DNA of 64,000 nt from Antedon mediterranea (lineage: Eukaryota > Echinodermata > Crinoidea > Comatulida > Antedonidae), in the NCBI RefSeq assembly GCF_964355755.1, contig NC_092675.1, positions 22,298,412 through 22,362,411 of the forward strand. The letters run 5' to 3'. A program made the position numbers and the translations under genes. Numbering within the stretch: the first letter of the stretch is position 1; the number at the start of each line of letters is the position of its first letter. The notes beneath the pieces were generated by a model. That model did no database searches and was not told the DNA's origin. It saw nothing but the letters and a program-made list of their open reading frames with translations. Shown here in pieces: positions 33,648 through 45,800 of this stretch.

Positions 33648-35640
33648 TTACTGTATGGTTTGATCAATTATGCTTATTGTACCTTAAAAAGTAAATAAAT
33701 ACAATATTTTGGTGATTATTATTAGGTAAAATTGCATTAAAATTAAATTAAAAGTACATTAAAAATAATTGTTAAAATATTAAGTATATAGTATATAACT
33801 TCTTGGCTGAGTCATCTAAGCCCGCATCTAAGTTTTTAAAAAATATTTTGCTTGTATTGCCCGAAACCCGGAACAGTGTTGATAATTTAGATGATCATGA
33901 TTTTCTAGTATACAGGACGTTAGTTCATCTTTAATGAAAATTGACACTAAGTACTCGGAGACAATTATCCTGAATGCAGGTTTCTGGAGATTTGTGATTC
34001 ACTGATGTTTTAGACTGGCTGTTGTGAGATCACTTTTGGATTAGTAGAATAATTCTCTTGGCTATGGGATTTAGATAGTAGTAGAGTTTGAATCTCATCA
34101 GTAGGAGATTAGTAGAGTGTAATTCTCATGAGTAGGAGATTTGGTTGTTTGTAGTTGGTAACACTAATTCTTTTCATGCACCCTTACTGGCTTGTGAAGT
34201 GATAATAAGGAAAGCAAGGGTGGGATACCCCCTTTGAAAGGTGAAAAAAAGGCTTTAAGAAGTGTCTCAAATGTCGGGTAGGCTTCAGACTTGACTGTTT
34301 GCTAATTCTTCAGCAGTCGCTTGGGTATAGGATTAGATGGGATTTTATTTATCTGATGACAGACTATATATTTAGTCTTAACTATTATTAGGCAGCAGTC
34401 TGTGATTTTTATTCTTCAGGTAAACCGTTATTAAGTAAATGATTAAAGATAACTAATGATAAAATCACTTGATTATCAATTATAATATAAAATATTTCAA
34501 ATTTTTATAATTTGTCTTGATGAAACATTAGTATATTAAATTTCAGATATATGGTTGAGGAAACTTTTTTTTGTTCTTTCGATCATAAGTATTTATGATT
34601 CACATAAACTATTATTATTTACGGTAAATAAAATGTTCAACAGAATTTTTTTAAACCTACTCATTTACATACAGGATAGAGAATCATTGTATTAAAAAAC
34701 TATTGCAATAATTAACAAAATTCATCTTCATTTCCACTGACTAAACACGCAATTGTGATGATGAGTAGTTATAATAGTTTGATGAGTTGGCCAAAGATCC
34801 TGGTTATGAATAACAAAACATGTCTTAAAGTTATTTTGCCTTAAAATAGATAGTGGTGACTTGACTATTTTATCATTTGTTAATTGAAAAGCTGGTGGCA
34901 AGTCTACCAAAGAAGCTATAATGTTTTAGGAAATTACTCATATTTTGTAGTAAAGAGTTTCCTTTAAATGATAAACAAGCAATCATTAACAACAAATCAA
35001 TTTCTTTTCCTGCTGTTAATGTCCATTGCATAAAATAATTTCCTTGTAAATCCAACTTTTCATTTGCAGGAAATAACCAGATAGTTATTAAATTAGTTTT
35101 CCTGTTTCAGAGATCTTTTGTTGTGGGGGAGGGGGATGTGTGGCTGTGCACACTTTGAATTTGCAGCACTACATATTTTGTTACAGTACAAATCATTGGT
35201 AAATAGTTTCGTTATTTACGATAATAAATCATAGACTTACTTAAACTTCTCATCACCTTTCTATTTCATGTGTGTTAAAACTGTTACAACTACAGATGTT
35301 TATAAATTCTCAAACTCTTTCTTACACCCTGCCCCTACTACCAAATCCTAGTATCAGGTATACCAATTCACCATTGCTGAAAGTTCGGATTGAAAACTAC
35401 AAAAAAAGGAATAAAAATAATATTGATAGGAGCAAATTGCCTAATGCTTTTCAGTAAACAACATTCCTTGTTACCTTTTTTATTGGTCTGAATGCCTAAA
35501 GTCTGTGGTCAGACAAGTAAAATGCTGAACCCTGGATTTTTACTGCATGACCTACATGTAAAAAAATTCATGACTTTATTTTAACCCAGGACCTGGGAAC
35601 TTAACACCCACACAGAAGTTATTTTTCACACATTCAATAT
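33648..35640. other. AT-rich non-coding sequence
   Basis: No gene recognised. A short imperfect tandem repeat around AGTAGGAGATT lies at about 34075-34145. Confidence 0.4.
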
Positions 35641-35645
35641 AAAAT

Positions 35646-36220
35646 TTAAGAGTATGTTGAGACTCACGGAGTTACGGTGGAGTTATGTAAGCGGCGTACA
35701 CATTTTTGTGTCTGAACCATGCCGCGGATTAGCATTAGGGAGCTGTTACTCCGCGCCAGTGGTAGATTTCATAACGCTAATCCAGTGATGCATCAGTGAT
35801 TTTAACCTTAACCACTGAAAATACACGACCACGATTAGCAGACAGCAACTACATACCTGTACCCTATGAGACGACAGCGAAATAGCTATGTCAAATGTAT
35901 TTTCAGGTTCAGATTTTAAAGAACAGTAAAGTTGGCGTCAATTAATCAGATAATAGTCCGTGTAACAATTACGTTTTAAATTATTTTGAATTAAATCAGT
36001 ATATTTGAAAAAAAAACAAAAAACAATGTTAACTTTCATGCATTGTCATGAATGTACACATAGAGTTCTATCTGCTTTGACCTGATAAGAGTGTTTTAAA
36101 CGCAAGGCATTAGAATGTTGGTAGTTTTGTCTGAACACCTTGGCTTTTAACGCCACGGATTACCGTACGCCGTACGTAGATAACTCCACCGTAACTCCCT
36201 GAGTCTGAACATACCCTAAA
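35646..36220. mobile_element. Non-autonomous DNA transposon (about 575 bp) with long terminal inverted repeats
   Basis: The left end is AGTATGTTGAGACTCACGGA followed by GTTACGGTGGAGTTAT. The right end read in reverse complement is GGTATGTTCAGACTCAGGGA followed by GTTACGGTGGAGTTAT. The inverted repeats are about 40 bp with few mismatches. The interior has repeated motifs such as CCGCGGATTAGC and CCACGGATTACC and no protein frame. Typical MITE. Confidence 0.85.
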
Positions 36221-36635
36221 ATTGAAACCTTCCATAAACACTGCGAAAGCCACCCACAAGTTTTTTGATCAAATCAAATCAATTTCTATAGGTACTGAAA
36301 ATCATTACTTGAAGAAACAAAATTATCTTTAAATAATTTAATGTAAATAAGATAACATTTTTGGAAAATTCAGAGGTCTTCATTGTTTTTGGAATGCTGC
36401 GAAAAAATTGGTCATAGGCCCACTAAAAAATGTTGCTCTTTGTCTTTACAAATGCTATGGAAGGTTAAACTACCAATTTTATTGATTGACATAACATTGC
36501 ATTTACCTACTGTACTTTGATTACTTAAATTGTGTATGATTCACTATACTTAAGTGCTCGTAAGATAAATCGTTTAAAAAGTTTAAAAGTTTTTGATAGC
36601 TAGGTTGTAATTTTCAGATTTGTTTTCCCCAGATA
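36221..36635 (+). other. Sequence before MSH5 coding exon 1
   Basis: A pyrimidine-rich acceptor (TTTGTTTTCCCCAG, ending 36632) precedes ATA ATG, so the coding start lies three bases into an exon. The first untranslated exon must be upstream. Nothing else recognisable is visible here. Confidence 0.5.
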
Positions 36636-36854
36636 ATGGATTCTACTAGTTCGTTCTTCAGCTCCAGTGTCCGTACAGATGCTACTAGTGCGTTGAATAC
36701 ATCATGTAGAAGTGTCCCTACCAATGCTACTACCAGTGCTTTATCTTTATCCACCCCAGGTTCCTCCAATCTTGGTAGTACCACTATCAGTAGCCATGAT
36801 GTTCAGGTTTACAATAATCCAGAAAGACATGACCTGTTTGAAACACGTTCTGAG
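36636..36854 (+). CDS. MSH5: MSH5 coding exon 1 (start codon, Ser/Thr-rich N-terminus)
   Basis: 73 codons starting MDSTSSFFSSSV and ending HDLFETRSE at a GTAAGA donor, phase 0. The N-terminus is variable in the family, so assignment rests on the reading frame joining exon 2 and on the acceptor just before the ATG. Confidence 0.72.
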
Positions 36855-39800
36855 GTAAGAAAAACATTTTGTGGGAATGATTGAGTTGAATAAAAAGCGC
36901 ATCACCTCCAAAATTTTGAACAGAAAAGGCATTCTCTTCTTTTATTTTCAATTGGCAAAAACGATCACTTATTATGCACAGATTTTGAAATACGGAAGAA
37001 GTCTTGCAGAGATGAAAGAATGACATGCTCCGCTCTGGAACATAAGGTCATACTGTAAAATGTTCTTAGATATCATCACTGTATGATACTTTTTGAAGCA
37101 TTTTTCCACCGTGTTCCTCAGCCTATATTAAAGTATGACTCATGGAAACAAACAGGCATACCACTTTTTCACTTATGGCAACCAAATATAACATAAATTT
37201 GTCAACATCTAAAAGCAGTGTTTTTTTTAACCACCACTAAACATGGGTTTTTAAAATATGCTATTTAACATACCTTCCCCAAGAAATATATACTAAACTC
37301 TCTGAATAACTGGAAACTCCCAAAACCAGACTTCTTAAGGTTCAAACGATGCCATCATCATTAAAAACACATTCTGAATATCAGAATTTCTGGCAAATAT
37401 AGAAATATTTGGACAGCTCAAAGGGTGTAAAGTATTGGGAGAGTTCACTGTATGTATTGCTAATTGATTAACTTAAAAAACAAACCAAAACACCTATACT
37501 ATGAATCAAAGGGTGTATGGTTTACACAACTAATTTACTCTGCAATAACTAATGACATAAAACATGCTAATTTAATTGTACTGCTAAGTTGTTGCACCAG
37601 TGTTATTGGGGGAAACAGTATGCGGCCGATCACGCTGTTCTAACGAATGCATGTGAAGAAGTCAAGGCCCGTTCAATGGTAGGGTGTGGTAAGAGACCCT
37701 GTTAGACCACTGTGACTAATGTCCCTATAGACCCATGTCCAGGCCCAACATAACATGTTGACTGTGTCACTTCTTATTGCTGTAGAATCCCTGCTTAATA
37801 CAAAGAAGGTCAACACAGTGGGTGTATGAGGCTGCCTTTCAATCACTTGTCAGTTGTAGCAATATTATTATCATAGTATGTTTATTTTACTCTTAAAAAG
37901 ATACAAACATTGTCAACATACTCAATTTAAAGATACATTGTCACTCTTTTAAATATGAAAATTAATTTGATAAAAAGTATTTTTAGTCCACCTTCCTACT
38001 TTTTTTCCTTGTCGATTTTGTTTTTTTTCTTGCTGATTATTAATATACAGTTAATGGAAAAAATGGAATAAGTGGAAACAAAATGTAGAATCTATATGTC
38101 ATTTCTTATCACCATTTACACAAAATGTGGAGTTGACGAGTGGGAGTTGAAACCCCTCCGGATAGATGCAGTCGTTACATGGGACAAGCTCGTGCTTTTC
38201 CGCTTACCGTTACCACTCGCATGTGTAAATTGAACTTAAAGGAGAAAGTTGTTGAAGCTTATCAACAACACCTGTAAACAATCGCGCCTAGACAGCCTAC
38301 AATAACTTTGCCTTTCTAATCTCTAGTAATTTCTTATTCAGAATGTGTAGGATGCCATTTGACTGTTAGTGTTAGTGTTACCAAAGGCTCTACAAGGCTC
38401 TTGTGATTAAAATTACACTTTACACACATTATACAAATCCTTTCGAGGAATACCCGCAACAATACATTCTTTTCTTCCATTTTAAATCCTCAACTGTCAT
38501 GTCTATTCCTCTAAACGTGAAAACAAAATGAAACTTTTATTATGAAATGAACTGCATTGCTGCAGTGAGTCTATGCTTAAATAACATATTAGTTATCATA
38601 CTTAATTAAGCCACCAAATACGCCATTAATCGTGAGCCTTCAAAACTGATTTTGCAATGAGGGAAATGTTTGACCTGACACTGGATTTGAACAAAAACCC
38701 ATGAATTGTTATTTTAAACAATACTTTTAAACCATGCTGCAGTGCCACTACACAGAGGTACATTAAACCACATTGCTAATATTTATTAAATAGAAACCAA
38801 GTTTGAACTATACTGTAATTTATGCAAGTTATTTTAAAACTTTCTAATCAAAATGAGTCATGGAAACCTAATCCACAAATGATGCAAGTCACAGTATCTT
38901 GATAATAAACTACTTGTACTTTTTAATTCTTAACTTTCGACTTTTAAAACAATTTGCTTGACACTTGGTTAGTCATACTATTTCAATAATAAACCTTTAA
39001 GATTTAAAAGATCATTTATATAATCATACTTAATTGCTGATTCTTAATTCCTTCAAATTGAATTTTCTGAAAAGAAACTTATCAAGTTGTAGATTCTTTC
39101 CCAGTTTATTGAAAACGATTAATATTTTGTTTAGATAAAGTTTTGGGATGTCAGATAGTTGATTGTGTATGATAGTTAAACACATGTCTGTATGGATAAG
39201 GCTATAGTATGGAGTGTTTATCTCCATACTACAGTACCATGTATTCTTGTTGAACCTATGCCAAATCATTTTAAAATAGCTTCCCCAAAGACTATGGTGT
39301 TGAATGAAGTTGCTTGCCATATCATTCACTGGCCTTGTTATATATAGGCCGAAACAAGCTCATTTTCAAATTTCATTTATAGAAAGTTTCTTCACAGGCA
39401 AAAACTTAGTACCATCTAGATCTGGTTATTGGTTTATTTAAACTTCAAAATCAGTGCCATAGCGTAGGAAGAAAGGGACCCTCCAACAATGGGCAGTTGC
39501 AACCCTGACCCTCATTCTATGATGCCTCTTAAGCTCTGGAACGAGCCCTGGATTTAGCCAGTGAGCGCTCATAGCTGTTGTCCAAAATATAATATGCTTT
39601 TGGCAAGTCAAATATTTTTATATTTGTTTTTAATGGGAGCAAGTCTAGCAGTGCTTATGTCTTGGGTTCATATCTCACTGAGAGTAATAGTCAGAAGCTA
39701 GTGGATTTTTTTTTTACCAGTACCAGACATGTTTCAATGTATTTATTAGAGATGGCAGTATTAAAAAGTTCATAACTGCAGTACTATTGTTGTTTGGAAG

Positions 39801-42800
39801 TGGAAAAAACCCCTTATGTTTTATTGAAATGAAATTCTACTAGTACATATTTAATAATCCACACCCTAAAAATTGCTCCTTTTGTAAAATTATTAAATGT
39901 CATAAAATTGATGATTTTGCACTTTTTGTACACCTGTGCGTCACTATATATCATAAACGAGTTTGTTTTTTCATAGTATGACCACGTTTATCCGTTTTAT
40001 ACAGCTATCGTTTTGCTTAAAACTTTATTCACAGTGAAATGGTGATTCAGTGTTTTCAAAAGTTTTCATTTGAAGAATGTGTTGTCTATGACTAAGATTC
40101 ATAAGAGGGTCATCGTGATTCGCTAGTCATCATTGAGCACTAGGCTGTGTCATCCCCGCAAGTGACTCACATCCTTGCTTTACTGTTGCCGGTTCACTCT
40201 AGGTTACGACATTAAGATACAAACTGCACGCAAACTTTTTGCGGTGTAAGATGAACAACAAGAACTTGTCACCGATATCGTTTGAAAACAAGAGATTTGT
40301 TTAGGGAACAGGCCTGGATAGAGGCCTAGAATGTATTCTCAGACATACTCTTCTTGTATGGTACCTTGATAATTCTCAAGTGCAATAACTTTATCAAAAT
40401 ACAATACTTTTATTTTTATTGCCACTTTTTTTTGCATTATCAAACAGTTAAGAATTATAATTATTATTATTATATTATAAACAACAGTTTATTAAACTTA
40501 ATTATATTATTTTTACAATGGCCTGTTTATGCTTATTTCCTACACTTACAACAGTCCGCAACTTCTTGCAAAATTTTGATTTAATTTGTGGATCTCAATT
40601 TCTAGTACCTTTTTTGGCATATGGTTAAATGATCTCGCAAATAATTTTAGAATTGTCAACAGTACAGTATTATATGAATACTGTAGTAATGGTCGTCAAA
40701 TGTCAATGTTTGAAGGATTTATCACTATACTGATCCATTACACCTTTGGCTAGATATAACTAGGATGAGTTCCAAATATGGCAACATCAATAAAATACAG
40801 TGTACATTATATCATTCCTGTAACTGGCAGGTTGGATGTTTATGAAAAAAAAAAAAAAAGTGACCTTTCCACATCCCTTCAACCCCATCTTTGAATTTGG
40901 TTTACTGCTAGTGCTACTTTATTGTTTACAAGCATGATTGTTTCGTGAATCCTCCCTGTCATGAAATAGATAGAAATGATAAAAGCAATGAATTTGTCAT
41001 TGAAAAATTTTCAACAAAATAAGGTTGTTTGGTTGTGTTTATTTGTCAGTTTAATCATTTAAATGTGTATCTAATTATCAAATTAATGTGGTATAAATCA
41101 TTAAATAGAAGTTGAATCATTTCCGTCAACTTTTAAGATGAGGAAGAAACAACGCTGTTGCCGCTGACTCAGCCAGCAGGTGATTTAAAGTGTTATTACG
41201 TAAAGGATGTCTTACTTAATCCAAATTAAATAGTTGGGAAATTAAGTATCAAGGGAGAACTGTTATCTAATTAGCACTATATCATCAATACAGTGGGGTT
41301 TAAATAACATAGCTAGTGGTGTAGACATTGAGGAAGGAACTCCCCTTACTGAATACCCGCATGTCTGCACTTCAACAACCAAAAGTACAGTTTTTATTAC
41401 AGTTGAATAAAAAATTAACATTGGCATATTTAGAGAAATACATGTTACAGTTGGTTTTTCTGTGACACTACCACTTTGTGTCTACTCCTCTACCACGTAT
41501 CTAATTTACTACTGACTACTCTACTTCTACCTTGGGACTACTCTTGTTGTACCACCTTGTGACTACTCTTGTTCTACCACCTTGTGACTACTCTTGTTCT
41601 ACCACCTTGTGACTACTCTTCAACCACCATGTGTCTACTCTTGTTCTACCACCTTGTGACCACTCTTGTTCTACCACCTTGTGACTACTCTTGTTCTACC
41701 ACCTTGTTTCTACTCTTGTTCTACCACCCTGTGACTACTCTTGTTCTACCACCTTGTTGTTTCTACTCTTGTTCTACCACCTTGTGACTACTCTTGTTCT
41801 ACCACCTTGTGACTACTCTACTTCTACCACATTGTGACTACTCTTGTTCTACTACCTTGTGACTACTCTTGTTCTACCACCTTGTGACTACTCTTGTTCT
41901 ACCACCTTGTGACTACTCTTGTTCTACCACCATGTGTCTACTCTTGTTCTACCACCTTGTGACTACTCTTGTTCTACCACCATGTTTCTACTCTTGTTCT
42001 ACCACCCTGTGACTACGCTTGTTCTACCACCATGTGTCTACTCTTGTTCTACCACCTTGTGACTACTCTTTTTCTACCACTATGTGTCTAATCTTGTTCT
42101 ACCACCTTGTGTCTACTCTTGTTCTACCACCTTGTGACTACTCTTGTTCTACCACCTTGTGACGACTCTTGTTCTACCACCTTGTGACTACTCTTGTTCT
42201 ACCACCATGTGACTACTCTTGTTCTACCACCATGTGACTACTCTTGTTCTACCACCTTGTTGTGTCCACTCTTGTTCTACCACCTTGTGTCTACTCTTGT
42301 TCTACCACCTTGTGTCTACTCTTGTTCTACCACCTTGTGACTACTCTTGTTCTACCACCTTGTGACTACTCTTGTTCTACCACCTTGTGACTACTCTTGT
42401 TCTACCACCTTGTTGTGTCTACTCTTGTTCTACCACCTTGTGTCTACTCTTGTTCTACCACCTTGTGTCTACTCTTGTTCTACCACCTTGTGACTACTCT
42501 TGTTCTACCACTTTTGTGACTACTCTTGTTATACCACCTTGTGACTACTCTTGTTCTACCACCTTGTGACTACTCTTGTTCTACCACCTTGTGACTACTC
42601 TACTTCTACCACCTTGTGACTACTCTTGTTCTATCACCTTGTTGTTTCTACTCTTGTTCTACCACCTTGTGACTACTCTTCAACCACCATGTGTCTATTC
42701 TTGTTCTACCACCTTGTGACTACTCTTGTTCTACCACCTTGTGACTACCCTTGTTCTACCACCTTGTGACTACTCTTCTACCACCTTGTGTCTACTCTTG

Positions 42801-45800
42801 TTCTACCACCTTGTGACTACTCTTCTACCACCATGTGACTACTCTTCTACCACCTTGTTGTTTCTACTCCTCTACCACCATGTGACTACTCTTTTACCAC
42901 CACCATGTGACTACTCTCCTACCACCTTATGTGACTACTCTTCTACTACCTTATGTGATACTCTTCTACCATCTTATATCACTACTCTTCTACCACCTTG
43001 TTGTGTCTACTCTTCTACTACCTTGTGACTACGCACCTTGTGACTACGCACCTTGTGACTACGCAACTTGTGACTACGCACCTTGTGACTACGCACCTTG
43101 TGACTACGCACCTTGTGACTACTCTCCTACCACCTTGTGATTACTCTCTACCAACTTGTGGCTACTCTTTTTCCACACCATGTCTTTATTAAATTCACTG
43201 CAGGAATGGCTTAACTGAGATCATTTTTAATATAGTTTTTAGTCTCTTTGATTGAGTTTGGCATAATTGGTTTGTTTAAAAAAAAAAAAAAATTTTTTCC
43301 ACTATATAACATAAAGGCTGCGATCCAAATTAATTCTTAATCTGTATACTCAAGTATTCGAACATGTTTTTTAGTTAACGTTACACATAAAATTGGGCTA
43401 ATACCCTCTGCTTTCATTTTACTTTATATTAAGTTTAGGTGGAAGTTACCCTGTTTTCTATTTCCTCTTTACCCTAATTAGTCCCTAAAATGTTGTCCTT
43501 GCTCCAACTTGCCCTCGTCCTAATATCTCAACATTTTGACCCTTTATCCCCAATAGACGTGAACAAATGTTCAACATTTTCTTGCAACGTAAATAACAGG
43601 ATTTTCTTTATTAAATGCAATTATAGGTGATAGTTTGGTATTTTTTAAATGTATTTAAAATTTCTATATACTGTATAAAATACCTTTTTAATAAATTATG
43701 CATAAAGTGACTAAATAAAACAATATGTTTTATTATATTTTAATAATAATAAATTAATAATGACGTTATTATTTCTTCATTTAAAAATTAATGTAATTTT
43801 CTTTATATATATTTATCGTTTTGATTTAGCTTTTTGCTTATTTTATTTTGTATCTCCATTGAGTTCCAGCCACTGATACTGACAGCATTGTCATTACTTT
43901 CAGTAATTTGCCTTTGTTAAGAAGTTTTCTGTAAAAAAATGTAAAGAAGTAAAGAAATGTAGATTTGTATGATATTCAAAAAGTGAAACTGGTACTTATT
44001 ATATAGGCCTATAGAGTCAATTAAGCCTGTACACTGGGGACAAGGGTTTCATAACCCTCAACATAAATGTCTTTTATTTATTAAGCTTGGAATAAACCAG
44101 CCAAACACGATTGACAGTACTTTAATTTTACAGCCAGGTTAGTACACTTGTTGGCCCTCCATTTTCCCCAGGGCTTCACAAATTAAGGCGGTGGTGAGTT
44201 TGGCCTCGACAAGTTCTGTGATATTTACCACTTTTTCAAATGTTGGCAAGTATGTAGTAAATTTTGTGAAATAATTTTATTTTGATCGTAACAGAATGTA
44301 TTTCATTGAACTTAATTTACCAGAAATTGATAAGGAAATTCTAAATACGAGAGGCTTATTGATTGGCAAGAAGTCAAATGCCTTACAAAGGTAAAAGAGC
44401 CACCTACACTTGAAAACAAAGCTTTCAAAATGTCTTTCCTTCCTACATATTAAATCTGTTTTGACAGATTCACCCAAGAATTCATGTCAAGTTATTGACC
44501 CTTGTGTTTAAAAAAAAATCTAAAAATTTTCAGTTTTAAGTTTTTTATTCAGTTTTAATCATGTATGTCAAGTGTAAAAAAAACTCAGCTTTCAAATTTA
44601 AAAAATCCCTCTCCCCCCCCCCCCTCCACTTTTTTTTTAATTACAAATTGGTATAGATAATCTATCATTTGTAATCTTTTTGTTATATTAAAACAGAAAG
44701 TAAGTTTTTTATACCAAAAATGACCACTAAGGAAGTCGTTATATAAATAGATAGTACCGGTATAGACACAAATTATATTGATAACAATTCTCATTTTCAG
44801 AACATGATCTCATTACTGCTTCGAACACCACTTGTCAATGAAAGTTTAATTTTTTTGTAGAAAAAAAAGTTTTATTTGATTTTACTCTTCTTCTTTATAC
44901 TGGGTGACTTTCTTTATATTGTTCCAGGACCATGATCAGCATACCTGGAAATGGTCCCATATTCTTATTGAATAATGTGCAATTATTGTAACTTGTAAGT
45001 TCAAGTGATCCCAGCAGCCTTGCATCTGAGCTGAAGAACGAGGAATGTCACAGACAGGTCTCGGACCCATGCCGATAACATTCTCCCTTAATACTACATT
45101 ACAACATAATGCTCTCTCCATATGATATAGGAATAAGATGGAAAATTATACAGTTAGCAGTACTAATGTTTAAGTACTGTAATGTTTAGCCTAATTAGTC
45201 TGTAATAGGTCATCATTTTGTCTATTGTACGTCTGCCTTCCCATGAGTTGGGTATCTCATCTGGAGAATAGTAAACTACATCAGTTTATAACTTTATAGA
45301 GGGCAGTACACAAATTACTACCCTCATTGCTTTATAATTGACCACATCAATTAATTACTAGCTGTTTTGAGTTGCTGTCATTTTACATATAGGTATTATA
45401 AGCTTCATAATATGACCCAGTTCTTTAAAGATTGAGAGTTAAATGTATTACAGATGAATATGAATTTATGGAAGGTTAACTTATAATAATCATAAATTCT
45501 CAATTACAGTATTTCAAAACTTTGATCCATATGGTTCTGCATCTAGTCTGTTCAAACTTTAATAGGGTTTTCATACATAAGAAAGAGATCTAATTACAAG
45601 TTTGTTGTCAGAGATAATTAGTCTGTAATAGGTCATCATTTTGTCTATTGTACGTCTGCCTTCCCATGAGTTGGGTATCTCATCTGGAGAATAGTAAACT
45701 ACATCAGTTTATAACTTTATAGAGGGCAGTACACAAATTACTACCCTCATTGCTTTATAATTGACCACATCAATTAATTACTAGCTGTTTTGAGTTGCTG

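Noticed and set aside
41475-43175. CRISPR-like array because of regular short repeats
   Set aside because: There are no unique spacers. Units are directly adjacent and variants are graded, and the DNA is clearly from an animal.
41569-43192. Open frames rich in LVTTLVLPPCDYS repeats
   Set aside because: They follow directly from the 25-bp minisatellite and have no start context or conservation signal.
44585-44794. Minus-strand frame with a glycine run
   Set aside because: The Gly/Glu run comes from a C homopolymer. The rest is AT-rich random sequence inside MSH5 intron 1.
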